DNA of 64,000 bases from Strongyloides papillosus. Its lineage: Eukaryota > Nematoda > Chromadorea > Rhabditida > Strongyloididae. Positions 24,162 to 37,386 of this stretch are shown here, in pieces. The stretch's first letter is position 1. Every line of letters starts with the position of its first letter. The stretch covers positions 1,426,001 to 1,490,000 of the forward strand of contig SRSI01000004.1 in the NCBI GenBank assembly GCA_005656395.1. Direction: 5' to 3'. The notes below the pieces were generated by a model. That model was not told where the DNA came from, did not search any database, and saw nothing but the letters and a program-made list of their open reading frames with translations. Position numbers and translations under genes: made by a program.

Positions 24162-24958
24162 TTATAAATTGATAACCTTCTTGTTCTCAGCAATGATACT
24201 ATCAAACTCTTCAAATGGTAATTTCTTATCGAAAGCAGCATATTCTTCTTTGTCCCATTCAGAATCACCATCAATGTCATAGGTTGCAACAACGTTATTA
24301 AAGTTTGTTTTTGGCTTTAAAAGAAATTTTTTACGTAAAACATTTTCTATTTCACGCTCATTTAACTTATTATTTTTATCAATATCAAATTCCTAAAATA
24401 TTTTTTTTATTAATAAGTAGGTTAATGTTAATATTAATATTTGCTATTGTATAAAAACATAGCACACTTGTTGTAACACATTATTAACATTTTAAACTTA
24501 CTTCAAATAATTCTTTGATGTAATTAATTCGATGATTCTTTAATTCTTCAGCATCTTCTAATTGTTTATTAAAGTATTCTCCTTTTGTAACCACTCCATC
24601 ACCTTAAAAATAATAATTAAATTTTACTAAATATTAGTAAATATACTACCATTTTTATCATAAGATTCGAATTCTTCTCTTTTAACTTTCTCATAATTCA
24701 TATCTGAATGTAGAAATTCATCAAATGATAAATTTTCATCAGCATCTTCATCAATTCTTAAAAATTTTTCCTCTAAAAACATTTAATATTACATGTTACT
24801 GCAAAAAATAATTAATCACCTTTTGTTTCACTATCTACACCGTTGAAATTAATAAGTTCATCGTTATCATCACTCTCCTCTATTGGAACTAATTTAAATG
24901 CTCCTTGATAGATAGGGAATAAAATAAGAATTAATGAGAAAATTAAAAATTTATTCAT
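24162..24958 (-). CDS. Secretory-pathway EF-hand protein, calumenin/reticulocalbin-like (four exons, 197 aa)
   Basis: The gene is made of short exons: 24958-24820, 24772-24650, 24602-24502 and 24392-24162. All junction phases agree and the stop is TAA. The N-terminus (MNKFLIFSLILILFPIYQG) is a clear signal peptide. Four canonical 12-residue EF-hand loops follow: DEDADENLSFDE, DKNGDGVVTKGE, DIDKNNKLNERE and DIDGDSEWDKEE, all with acidic position 1 and Glu at 12, so calcium binding is likely. An acidic stretch follows the signal peptide. The layout suggests the CREC family (calumenin, reticulocalbin) of the ER and secretory route, but the protein is shorter than the usual 300 residues and ends in VINL with no HDEL-type retention signal, so it may be secreted. 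Confidence 0.85.
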
Positions 24959-26718
24959 TTTATGATACTAAAATTTTTTAAAATATTATTAATAGTATTT
25001 TAAAAATGAATTGCATTTATATACTCAAATAAATTGGTATGTGGTGCTGTCACTGTAGAGGGCTGTTCCAATCCCCTTGAAATGAGCAATAGTTTTACTT
25101 AATTATAAACGCATTTGTTAAAAAATTTTTGTTCTTATTTAATGAATAATAACTAGCAACCTCTTGTTTTTTAGAAGTAGTTATATTATTTAATTTGTTT
25201 ATATTATAGCCATTATGTAAAACACTAATTGTATGATGTATTTAAAAATAGACATGTTCAATCACTATTTATATTGTTTTTTGTTGCGCATATCTTTAAA
25301 GATAAAAGTATGTCGATTATGGTATGAATAGAAAAAAAAATGAAAAATGTAGTTATGGGTATGCAATTAAGATTATCTGGATTTTCAATGTTTCAAGAAA
25401 TGATGATAATTGAGTATGATAACAAATGATGGTAAATCATATCATTTAACAAATATTTTAAATATCATTAACTTTGTTTGGTATATCACGATTTAATCTT
25501 TTCATGTGTATGATCTTTTTTATATTTTAAACAACAAATATAATTTTTCTTATTTATTTTATGTAGTTACATTCCAATGTCAATTAGTCATTTAAAAACT
25601 AAAACTAATGGTTAATTTAAATAATATTATCTTTTTATCACCAGACATTCTTTGGAATGTTGACATTTATTTATTATATTTTTATTATATTATTTACTTC
25701 GAAAAATTTTTATGATAATTATCATCAGAACATTGATCATTATTAAAGAATCATAAGGTATAATAATTTTTTTATTAAATTTGTTTTATAAAAAAAATGT
25801 TTTGTTTGAAATTTAAATATATGTGTAATTTTAATGATTATAATAGAATGTCAAATACAGAAAAATGAGCATTATTTATGGAAACCACATAAAAATTAAT
25901 AAATGTAAATAAAACAATTTTTGATGATTCAAACTTATACCATATTAATGTTATTGAAATACAATTATTATCATGAATATAATTTTTGTATGAGTAATTT
26001 AGACTAATTGTGACATTTTGGTTTTAAGAGTGAATAATTGAAGAGTAATAATAACGACAGAGATCATCAATATGACAAAACAAAAATTATAGGTATAAAA
26101 AAAAGCATAATCATAAAATAAATTCACAAAAATGTTATATCTTATATTTGTAAACCCTTGTTTTGTGAATTTTTAGCAATTATAAGGAAAAAACTGTTTA
26201 AACTAAAATAAATACTTTGAATATTCTTTTATCAGCTTAAATATAAACGTCATTAAAATATCACAATACAAGGAAAGCCTCTTTTTACAATTTTTAATCT
26301 TTTAATTACATCAATATTACTTTTTAAAATATTAATAAACCTATTGTAGATTAAAAATTGTGACGTTTTTGTACATTTTTAAAGTAAACAATTTAGAGGA
26401 CGTTTACTTTTGCGCAAACTACAGTTCGAATAATTATTTCTGACCGTTTATAAAATATTGTGCATCATAAAAAAAATAATAAAAAGAAAGAATTAGAAAT
26501 AGTAGCTTATGCATGATCAACTATTTTTAAGATAAGCTTAGGAAAATTAAATCAAAAATAGAATTATACAATAATTGGACAAAAAAATAATTATAAAGAA
26601 AACAAATAAAAAACAGGACTTTACTGTTACAAAATTAAAAATTAATTTTCAAAGTGTTATGATATATCAAGTAAAAAAGAAGTGGTTTCATGTAAAATAA
26701 TAATGAAATATAATAATT
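24959..26718. other. Intergenic region, no gene seen
   Basis: This 1.8 kb AT-rich stretch lies upstream of the EF-hand gene and downstream of the IL-17-like gene. A relatively GC-richer patch at about 25040-25090 is close to the EF-hand start and probably belongs to its promoter. No exon was found. Confidence 0.5.
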
Positions 26719-27780
26719 TCATGTTGGTATATCTGCTTTAACTGGTACCATAAAATCTGTATCGACACTGGAGCTTGCAGATGCCTGAAACTTTAAGTTA
26801 TTTAATATTTTTAGATTTGTTAGCTGACAAAAATATTAGAATATATTTATTGGAGGTTGTTACAATAAAGCTTATATATAAAAATACATACCTGCATAAC
26901 TGGTATACATGCTAATGCAATTGTTTCATATCCTTCATAAAATGATTGGCAATCATTGTCAAAAAGTAGAACACGCATACTGTAACGTAATGGTTCACAT
27001 TCAAACACTTTTTTGCCTATTACTTTTGCAGAAGGTCTCGAACAAGAACATCTCGCTTCAGTTAAAGTCGAAGGCAATCGCTAAAAAAATGATAATTTTA
27101 AAAAAGTTTATGTTACCTTTGGATTATAATTAACTATATATTCAAACTTGCATAATGCTCGTTCTCTTAATGGAGTTTCTGGTGTAATAAAAGAATTCTG
27201 TCTTCCATTACAAGCTGATGCACCACTTGTTACTTGTTCACCATGTTTAAACTTATCCATCTATTAAAAAAAGATAAAAAGAAATTTATATATAAAAGAA
27301 GATTATAAACAAATAATAAAGAAAGAAAAATATATTTTACCTCTAATTTTAGTAATGCTTGTGAATATGAAGGTACAAGTGGAGAGTAATGCGAAGAATT
27401 TTTACGATGTAACCAATCTGAAAAAGATTTGTGGTGATCTTGTGCAGTATAACGATAATAACATTCATCGCTCAATCTTATTTCACTTTGCATTTTCCCT
27501 CTAAATTAAAATAAATAAATTAAATACAAGAAAAAAGAATTTACCCTATTAATGAAAATGTGCTAAATACTAAAAAATACACAGCAATCCAATTTTGGTA
27601 TATTTCATTAAATATCTAAATATAATTATTTAATCATTCTTGTCATAATGCCAATTTATATTTTAATATATAAAAATTTTTATAAAATTTTATATGCGTT
27701 ACAAATTATTATTCTTTAATGATTATATTATATTTATGTTAACTTACATTTTTACTAACAAATATCATGATAATAACCAT
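26719..27780 (-). CDS. Interleukin-17-like secreted cytokine (six exons, about 220 aa)
   Basis: The proposed exons are 27780-27748, 27615-27545, 27500-27341, 27260-27117, 27080-26892 and 26784-26719. Phases agree at every join. The core (exons 4-5) carries the IL-17 pattern: [27 protein letters not shown], then [36 protein letters not shown], that is, the RxP…EAxCxC start and the C…C…ACxPV finish of the cystine-knot-like fold. The IL-17 family includes C. elegans ILC-17.1, a neuromodulatory and stress-related ligand. Exon 2 supplies a hydrophobic signal-like stretch ([16 protein letters not shown]), which supports it over a start at the ATG at 27493. Exon 1 and its 132 bp intron are the weakest part of the model; the 36 bp intron 27081-27116 is very short. 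Confidence 0.75.
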
Positions 27781-29815
27781 ATATTATTATTATAAAAATA
27801 TGATTCTTTGAGTTACTACTTTAAAATATTTAGAATTTTTTTATTAGATAAATATATAAAAACCAAAGCTAAAAAAATAATGTAGCAAAATAAAAATTGT
27901 TATTTAAGATAAAATGTTACTATTATTTAAGAAAGATGTATGTTGATCGAAATTTTTTAAAATTCCTCATAAATATTTTCATCTATATATATTTAAAAAT
28001 TCTTATCATTATTTGTAAATATTTTAAATAGAGAAATTTAATTTAATAAGGAATTCATATATAATTTTATAATTATAATAAAAACTCTAGTTAAATTATT
28101 AAAATTCAAAGAAGAAATATTTTATTATATGGTATAAAAAAAAGCTTTTTATAATTTTATAAAATGAAACAAAATTTTGAAGAGAAAAAAATATATTGAA
28201 ACAAATACAGAGAATAATAATTTTTTAAATTTTTAATGATTAATTTAATTGTTAATAATTATAGAATTTTAAAATTTTATTTTGCATTCTTATATGCACA
28301 CCCCGCTTTCTAAATTTTTTTGGCCCAAACTTTGTTTTACCTATGTATTTGTTTTTTTAATTAAACAGGCTTTATTATAAAATAACATACATAGGCGTTG
28401 ACAAGTATTAAATTTTTATATTTATTTACAGTATACAAGAAAATTATAGGTGATTATGAATAAGATGTAATGACGACCTAGACGATAAAAACAATATTGA
28501 ATTTACAATTTTCATGTTATTTAAAAGTCATATTCTTTTAAAGCACTTTTTATCATTTATTATGACAAAATAGATAATAATTTGAACGATGATATAAAAA
28601 TAATAATAACTAAAAATAATAATAATAATAAATTATTGATACCTAAGAATAATTTAATTGTAGTTAACTAAAATAAGGATTAACAAAATTAGTTACCATA
28701 AAGCATTAATAATTTATTTTAGGTACGTAACTATGTAAAATTTAACTTAATTTTTTAAGATACGTTTATTTTAAAAGTGCTTTATCTGTAGATTACAAAA
28801 AAATATATGTGATTGAAAATAGGAACATTCAGTTTTATTAGTTAATTTTTTTCCGTTTTTTAAAAAGAAAATTAATAAATGTATTTTTAAAATTAGAGCA
28901 TATAAGAATTCATATAACAATCGAAGTGTCATTTAAATGGAAACAATAATTTTCTCATCACCTAATAATAATATTCAAAATTAATTGATAAATTCTTATT
29001 AAAATTATTTTTTAATTATTAAATGACGAATCTGTAAAATTTAAGTTATTATAACTATACTAAAATATTTAGAAAAAGTAATCGTAAGTAGAAAATAGAA
29101 ATAATTTAAATAAAAATAATAATGGTTTATAATGTCTAAGAATTGAGATCTTTGAAGTTTCATCACAACTTAAACAATATAGTACAATAGAAAAAAATTA
29201 TATCTGTAAATTTTATTAACAATAAATAAATCCAATAAAAAATATTTGATATTTTATGTAACTTTCAAATTTTTCTTCATAAGAAGTCTTATAATTATCA
29301 ATTAAATATACATACAAATTTTAATACTATAATATTAATGTATTTAAATTTACTTTTATATGACATTTATTTTTTATTTCAGCTACTCAGGATAAGGATA
29401 ATATAAAAAAAATACAATGAAATAATTTAAAAAAGCGAAATTAAATAAAAGAGATTAATTTGAAAGTATAATGTATAAAAATGTTCCTTTAAAGTATATA
29501 CAATTTTTATCAAACTTTTTTCATATTAATATAGTATAGGTATATGACTTCTTCACAGAACTTCATATATTAAGAATAATTTATTTAAATTAAATAAAAA
29601 AACTGTTTTTTCTGAAGATATTTGTTATAATTTTCTAAAAACTCAACATAATCGTTCAAAATAAGGAAAAGGAAAATAATATAAAAAAGAAGTATTAACA
29701 AATAAGTACACAAAGTACCAATGTACCTCAGAAAAAGCACCTTTATAATAAAAATTTAAAGATAAAAGGAAAAATCTTTGATAGAATTATTTAGAGGAGG
29801 AAATGGAGTAGATAA

Positions 29816-29850
<35 letters not shown>

Positions 29851-30947
29851 GTTTGATGTACTATCAATTAAAAGGACCAATGTTACATCATTATAAAACA
29901 CTATATCTTTTATTTGAAAATACAAGTAAAATAAAGATTAAAATTACAAAACGTTTTTCTATATGCCCTTTTTACAAAATTTCATTATATATAGCAAGAA
30001 GATTTTATATAATATTAGATAGTAATGAAAAATGGTAGGAAACCATTGATAGAAGAAATAATCAAATTATCTTAATTATATTTATATAAATTCTATATTA
30101 AGCAAGTGTTTTTTTTAATATTTTGTGGGCGAAAAAGAATTATTTTAAAAAATTTAACTTATTCTACCTTATAATAAAATTATACAACATAATAATATGG
30201 CACTAAAGTGTTTAAATTTTTATAGGAAAAATTTTAAAATTAACCTAACAAATAATTAGTATATTTTTTATAATTTAAAAAAAGGAATTTTTACTACATG
30301 TTTTGGCATTTATATACAGCAAAATCAAGATATCAATTAAAGAAACTTTAAGCACTAAAAAATGTGGAAAAAATTAATATTCTTAGTAAAATGATATCAT
30401 TTTAAAAGTATAAAGGAATAACATTTTAAGATTTAAAGCAATAAAGTTCATAAAACATTTATATATTTATTAAATATTGTGAATAAAATCGTTTTGATTA
30501 CCACCAGACAAATTTATAATGAAAAATTTTTAAACCTATAATACTATTAATAATTTGTAAAGCTTTTCTCATAAGGCGGAGACAATATTATTGCTTAAAA
30601 ATTTTTAAACTAGGAGGTTCATTTTAAGTAATTAAAATACTATTTATACAAATTATTTTTTTCAGAATGATTGTGTAATTACCAAAATGAATATAACAAT
30701 ATTTTGTTAAATAATGTTATTGTTTTCTTAAAAATATTTAAATAAAATGGTAGTAATAATAAATACCTTAACAGTATCTATTAAGAATTTACAATAAAAA
30801 TTAAGACAAGATTAATAGCAGCATAGAAAAATAAAAGTCACTAAAGAAGGAAATAACAACAATGTACTTTTGATATTTCTTGTTATAAATATTTATGCGA
30901 AATTTAAAATATACAATTAGTAGAATTATGAAAATATATATTTAACT
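27781..30947. other. Intergenic region with simple repeats, no gene seen
   Basis: This 3.2 kb stretch holds an AAT-type repeat near 28605-28633 and a (TA)n run at 29820-29849. The 61-codon frame at 29853-30038 has no recognisable features. A 9 bp inverted repeat (CCTATGTAT / ATACATAGG) occurs at about 28340-28397. No exon was identified. Confidence 0.5.
29820..29849. repeat. (TA)n microsatellite
   Basis: About 15 uninterrupted TA dinucleotide units are visible. Confidence 0.9.
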
Positions 30948-33900
30948 TCAAAAAAGTGTTTCCTTTTCAATTTTAAGCCATTTATTTTTGACACTTTTGA
31001 CGTTATCAAAGTCAACTCTACACAATCCATTACTTTCAAAAATATCATTCTTCAAACTTTTAGTTTTTAAACTTTCTTCATTAAAATCACTGTCAGTTGA
31101 TTCTTTTTGCTTTTTATTAGATAATCGTTGTTCTAATTTATTCCTTAATTTTGCAAAACTAAAAACATCATCATTATCACTGTCTTCATACTCATTTTTT
31201 AAATTAATATTTAATGATATTGTATCATTTTTTATATTTAAAGTTGATTTGTTCAATAAACTTGTTGAAAGGCCTTGGTTTGATGATATTTTTGAAGTGT
31301 TTTTGTGACTTTTCTCATTATTTCTTTTTAATATTAATTTATCGGCATTATTTTTTTCCGCATGAATTGTCTGTTTTACCGTTTCCTTCATACTTCCACG
31401 TTTTTTTATCTCTTTCTCTGTTATAATATCAGATTCATCTTTTTTTATATTCTTTTTTCTTATAATACATTTTTTTCTCTCAATCTTATTTGATTCCTTG
31501 TTAGGTAGTTGTTTATTTGATTCTAAAGCTATTGTATTTTTCTGTAAAGATATTTTTGATTCTTGAAGTGATAAGGATGAAACTGTAATTTTTGAATTTT
31601 CTTCATGGCTTTTTTTAATGACATTTTTAATTTTCTGATTTTCACGATCTGTTTCTTTCAATCCTTTTACGTTATCTATCAATAATTTATCATTTGATAC
31701 TTTTGTTTCCACGCCATCATTAATTGCTATTGATAACGAATTATCCTTTAAAATTGCTTGAGATTGAGTATTAATTGAGAATATATTTGAAGGTATTTTT
31801 TCGTTCAGTGGAAATTCCTTAACCATATCAGTTTTAATTGATTTACAATTACTGGTACCTACTACTGTTTTTGTTAATTGAGTATTCAAACATTCTAAAT
31901 CCTGTCTTTGCTCAAGTTGTGCCTTCTTTTTAATACTTGTTTTTTTAATAATTTTTTTAACTTTCTTATCACTGTCAGTTGGAATTTCTTTAGTCTCATT
32001 TGACATCTTATTTCCACTTGTTTTTGTGGTATTTAAAGTGTCATTATAAATTGTCTTATTTTTTTCTTCACATGCCTGTTGTTGTATGTCATTTTTTTCT
32101 TCCTTATTTTTACAGTTTATCATCAAGTCAAAAGTCTTATTGGGTATTTTCTCCTTTAATTTTTGATTTTCAACAACAATTGTTTCAGAATCTCCTATTT
32201 CTATAGATAACTTCTGTTTTCCTTTAGTTGTCTGAAGGTTTTCCATGTTTTGATTGCATATTTTAGTATTATCTACAACTATACTAGATTTTGTATTTTT
32301 TTTCGATGTCTTTTTAATTTTTTTAGTTTCAGTAATATTTGAACAATTAATGTTTCTCGCTACCACTTCGACATTTTCAGTACTTTTTTGTTTATCTATA
32401 ATTATAGAATACTAATATAACCAATATAATTAAGAAACAAAAATTTAATATGCATTATTTAATGTTAGTAAAAATTAAAAAAGAAAAACTTTGGAAAATT
32501 CCATTTTGGCTTAATTTTAAAACATTAATATGTACATTGATTAATACTTTTAAAAATATAGTTTAATGTAAAAATAAAATGCATAATAAGAGGAATATGT
32601 ACTCATAAATAACTTACCACACTCTTTACTATAAAGTGTACTGTTTAATTTTTCATTAATGGAATGTAATTTTTTGCTATTAGTTGTATTCAAAAAATTT
32701 GCACATTTATTTAAATATTTTTGATCATCGTTTTTAATGTTACCATTTAATTCATCTCTGTTTTCTTTAAGTGAGCTTGATTTTTTTGTTCCTTCTGTTA
32801 CACAATTTTTCTGTAAAACACTCGGAAGTTCAACTTTTTTTGTCGTAACAACTGTAATATTTTCCAAAGGCTTGTTTAATAATGAATTATTATCTTTTAT
32901 ACAACTTTTTTCAATGACATTATTTTTATATGAATCATCTTCAACTTTTCCTTCCTCAACTTTTTTAGTAACTTTTTTAGTCTTTAATACTTTCTTTACT
33001 TTAACATTTACTTTTTTAGTAGTATTATTATTAGATGTGACGATTTCAGTAACAGATTGTGTTGATTCAATTTTATCATCCATTTTTTCTGATAATTTGG
33101 CTGCATGTAGTAAATTTTTTGCATATAACAATCCTTTTTGATTTTTCTTCAACTGCATAGTTGTTATCATTTTTAATACTTGATTAATAAATAATACTCC
33201 AAAAACAATTTTCTAAAAGATAATATTAAAAGAATATCTTAATCTTTCTTAAATATATAAATTACCCTGAATTTCTTATTCTTTAAATAATTTTTTAATT
33301 TTTCTTTACTTATTGGTTGTACATTTGAAGGATTTTCTTTTATACTCTGATGATAATGTGCTTTATCAAGAGAACTTTTTAACCATGGGTGGTTAAGACA
33401 ATCTTCTGGTAACATACGATTTTCTTTTTTTACAATTAGTAATCCTGAAATAAAATTCTTTGCATCTTGGCTTATTTTATTTGTCTCAAATTCATCACAA
33501 AATGACCAATCACCTTTTTCAACTTTATTATATGTTATAGCTATATTTGGACCAAGAAATGGTGATTGTCCAGATAGTAGTATGTATGTAATTACTCCAA
33601 CACTCCACATATCCGTATGGAAGTTTAATGGTTCGTATTTTATTACTTCTGGTGCCGCAAATTCTGGTGTGCCTGCCATAAACAATAAGTCATGTTCACC
33701 ATCATAATGTTGAGCTAACCCAAAGTCAATTAATTTAATTTGATTTGAGGATTGTGATACACACATAATATTTTCCGGTTTTAAATCTAGATGAATAAAA
33801 TTGTTACTGTGAATGTACTTTATAGCTTCACATATTTGATGTATAATTAATGCAATAGCCAATTCTGTTAGAATATATGAATCTTCCACAACTCTATCAA

Positions 33901-34401
33901 AAAGTTCTCCTCCTTCAACTCTTAAAAATAATTAAAATAATGGTATGTCAATGATAAAATCTTACATTTCCATAATAAGAATTACTTCCTTGTCAAAGTT
34001 CTTTTCAATATAATATGCATCATATATTTGAGCGATACATTTATGTCGCATTTTTGTTAAAATTGATATCTATAAAATATTTTAATCAAGAAAAGATTAA
34101 TTACCTCATTTTCAACTTGTTTTAATTCACTGTCTTTTTTTATTTTTATACATTTCGCTGCTAAACACAAATGAGTAGCTTTTTCAATACACTTGAAAAC
34201 ACGTCCAAATTTTCCTTCACCTATTGGTTCTTCAAATTTATAAAAATCACTGATTTTTTGTCTTTTATTTAATGATATTCCTTCTCGAAATGCAAATGGT
34301 GGAATCCATTCTTCTGCATAATGATCAATTTCATCGACAACAACAATTTCATTTGATGACAATTCAGAAAGTGATGATGATGCACTTTTATCTTTATTCA
34401 T
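30948..34401 (-). CDS. MLCK/twitchin/DAPK-class Ser/Thr kinase with long Lys/Ser-rich tail (five exons, 1032 aa)
   Basis: Exons are 34401-34105, 34069-33966, 33920-33266, 33212-32618 and 32395-30948, with consistent phases. The kinase domain spans about residues 54-320: G-loop IGEGKFGRV (60-68), Lys83 in AAKC, HLDLKPEN (177-184; the Leu in place of Arg is typical of the titin/MLCK/DAPK class), IDFG (198-201) and AAPEV. Exon 3 joins exon 4 to give KKFRKIVFGVLFINQVLKM, a basic-hydrophobic helix like the autoinhibitory or calmodulin-binding segment found just after such kinase domains. The remaining roughly 650 residues are low-complexity Lys/Ser/Asn/Thr with repeated KKVTKK-like and IKKTSIKKK runs and no Ig or FN3 domains, unlike twitchin. 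It probably acts on myosin light chain or cytoskeletal substrates, but that is inference. The last intron is long (222 bp). Confidence 0.85.
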
Positions 34402-37380
34402 TTTTAAATATCAAAAAAATAGGTGAAAAATATTTATTATTAATATAGGATATTTAGAATGTATAATAAATATTTAAAAATGATTTCGTTGAAAACACAC
34501 GAAAATCGTGTTACTTGAAAAGTAGAAAATAACTTTTCACCTTTCTTTATATATAATATTTCTATAATTTAAAGAATAATTATTAATAAGGATAATAAAA
34601 CAATAATAGTTAAAACAATATTGTAATTTAAATATTATACAAATAAGTTATATTATTATATAACCATTAGAGTAAAGTTTTTTAAAAAATTATTTGTCAA
34701 GAAAAAAAATTGTCTTACTTTTATTTAATATCAAATTGAGGATCAAAAATTATTAACGAAATGGTTAATCACTACATCCAGTCGATTATGCTATTTCTAT
34801 CACTATGAATACTTATGAGCTTAATGTTTATTTATATAAATATAACTAAGCCAATGATTTTCGACGAGACAAAATGTGACTCAAAGCAATCAGGTACTAT
34901 AATAAACATAGACACTAACCAATATTTCTTAAACATTTTTTTGATATTTTAATACAAATATTTAAGAAAAGAATATATATATTAATATTTTTATGTAATA
35001 AAAAATTTATATGAATGTAATTATCTGAAACATGTGTACTTCAAATGAATATTAAGAAAATTTATAATAATTTAATAACATTATTCATAGATAAATATTT
35101 ATAAGATATAGAGATGATTAGAAGTGTTAATAAATGTCAGTATATTATAATAATATATCTGTTATCTTTGTTATTAAGCTTACAAAAATATTTATTGTCT
35201 AAATCGTTATAACGAGAAAATTTAGTGTTTTATTATAAAAATATATAAATTAGAACAAATTTTTCTAACAATATAAAATATTAAAGTTATCATTTTTATA
35301 CAACACAAATAAATAATTATGTATAAAAATTAAAGATGGAATTTTTTCAATCTAAGAATTATATATATGCATAAATTTAAAAATGAATAATATTATTAGT
35401 GCTTTAAAATAACTCTATGTAATAAAACAGAGTAAAAATACTTTATAAATTTTTTTGATTTAAATAATAAAACAAATTTTAAATAATGACAAAAATATTT
35501 AAAAAATTTTTCTTTAAGCTGATTTGCTCAATATTTTTTTAAAATAAACATTTTTTTACTAGGATTTAAAAATTAACATTAAAAATAATCTTTAAAATCA
35601 AGTTTCCTATTTTTAAAAAAGTAGAATAACGTTAGTGAAGTAGCTTAAAAAAAGTTTTAAACATTGTTGTTGTGAATTATATTTTTATTTTTAAACTTTG
35701 CCTTATTTTGATTTATTTTTTATTTTGAGAAATATAAAAATATATTTTACCCTCATTTAAAGGTATAATTTTAAATATAATGTTTAAAAAAAACATGTTA
35801 TTGTTTTATTTTTTAAAAATCGAAAAATGTTAAAAATTGATGTTATATTTGTTTATTTTACATGATGAGACTGGTGATTTAACAAATTTCAAATATTAGT
35901 AATATATTTTTTAGTTTTAAATAATAATAAATGTAATAAAAACGCTTTCATAATCATTTTATAAGGCATTAAATTATTTTAAAAAAAAATATTTAAAATT
36001 CCACCTCTTTAAGATGAGTAAAGTCTAATTTTGTGTCATCTTTTTATTATGTACATTAAGATTATTTTCAATAAAATATTCTTCTCTTTCTTACATAATA
36101 TTATATCAATGTATGAATAATTAAACAAATTTTTAATTATTTTCTATAAATTTTTAAGTTGTATGTAAGTCTTCTGAGAAAAATGTATAATTATACAATC
36201 GTTTTAAAATTGTTATTATATTATCGTAAAAAGAAGCCGATTATAAATTTTAGTTCACATAAAGAATTTCTAATAAGTACAAAGATGAAAACTTTATAAT
36301 TATTTTAGATTTACAAAACTTTTATTATTCTTTAAAATAAAAAAATTAATTAAAATGGACATTAAAACAACAATTATTTTAATAATGTAATTATTTGAGC
36401 TATTTTAATAAATAATCCAATAAAGTTATTATTTGTGCTTATGTGGATATTAAAGTAATTCGTGGATTTAATATTTCAATAACAAAAATTATACATAAAA
36501 CGACAACACCAATGCAATTTATTTACAAATCCTTGTTTAAAATAAATAATTTATTGAATATTCAAACGTTATTTTTTCAATAAATAACTCAAATTATTTG
36601 TACGTTAATATCACTTTTTTGTGTAAAAATAAATAAAGAACTTCATGGTAAGTAAATAGTATACATTTTAAAGTTGTTTTTGACCCAACAATAAAACAGT
36701 TACCTTTTGATGGGTTATTTTATACAATATATTATTAAAATTATCAATATATTTTAAATTAGGTTACCGAAATCAAGCTGGAATCATTTTCGAATGTTAT
36801 AGTCATATCTTTTCAGCAATTTCTAAACATTAACCTTTGTTTAATACAAATATTCTTAATTAAAATTAAACTTTAAATGTTAAATCTTTCCTGTTAATTT
36901 TAAAAGGACAAATTTTTAAAAGATAGAACAAAGAATTACATTCTATTTCTTATCAATATCATTTAATTTCAATTTATCTTAAAGTATCACATAAATTTCC
37001 TTATAGAACTAATTTCAAATTACCCTTAACATAAATTTTTCATAATTTTTCCATATAAATGTCTAATTTCTAGTTACAAAATATATGCATATTTATATAT
37101 TCTGTGTAAATTGATAACACCAATAAATGGTATTATTATTTCAGATCCATTAAAATTTAAAAAAGAATTTTACAGACCTTGACCTGGTGCCCGATCATAG
37201 GAATATACACAATAAACGGGAACATAATTACAACTTATTTTGAAAAGTAGCACTATAAGGCTGCAGTAAGGTAGATAAATAAGTTAATAGATCATTCTTC
37301 TTTTACTTAACTTCATAATTTATTTCAATATTTAATCATTTATATTTTCATGAAATTTTTAATAGTATTTCTTACATTAT
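34402..37380. other. Intergenic region, divergent promoters
   Basis: This 3 kb stretch separates the start of the kinase gene (-) from the first lipocalin gene (+). It contains a less AT-rich patch at about 34745-34900 (upstream of the kinase) and another at 37170-37290 (upstream of the lipocalin, with nuclear-receptor-like and GATA-like motifs). No exon was found. Confidence 0.5.
37175..37185 (-). promoter_or_regulatory. Candidate nuclear-receptor binding site upstream of the first lipocalin gene
   Basis: On the minus strand the bases read AGGTCAAGGTC, two overlapping AGGTCA-type half-sites containing TCAAGGTC, the core bound by FTZ-F1/NHR-25 and ROR/NHR-23 class receptors. It lies about 200 bp before the start codon. 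Single motifs of this size can occur by chance. Confidence 0.3.
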
Positions 37381-37382
37381 AG
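37381..37382 (+). other. Probable trans-splice acceptor of lipocalin gene 1
   Basis: A TTATAG acceptor lies 4 bp before the ATG at 37387, leaving almost no 5' UTR, as is usual for spliced-leader nematode mRNAs. Confidence 0.5.
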
Positions 37383-37386
37383 GGAC

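Noticed and set aside
28340..28397. Inverted repeat CCTATGTAT / ATACATAGG, considered as a miRNA or transposon end
   Set aside because: Only 9 bp pair around a loop of about 40 nt, with no TA-flanked ends; likely chance.
29853..30038. 61-codon frame after the (TA)n run
   Set aside because: No recognisable features and no splice context.
32737..33141. Ser/Phe-rich plus-strand frame opposite the kinase tail
   Set aside because: Antisense shadow of Lys/Asn-rich coding sequence.
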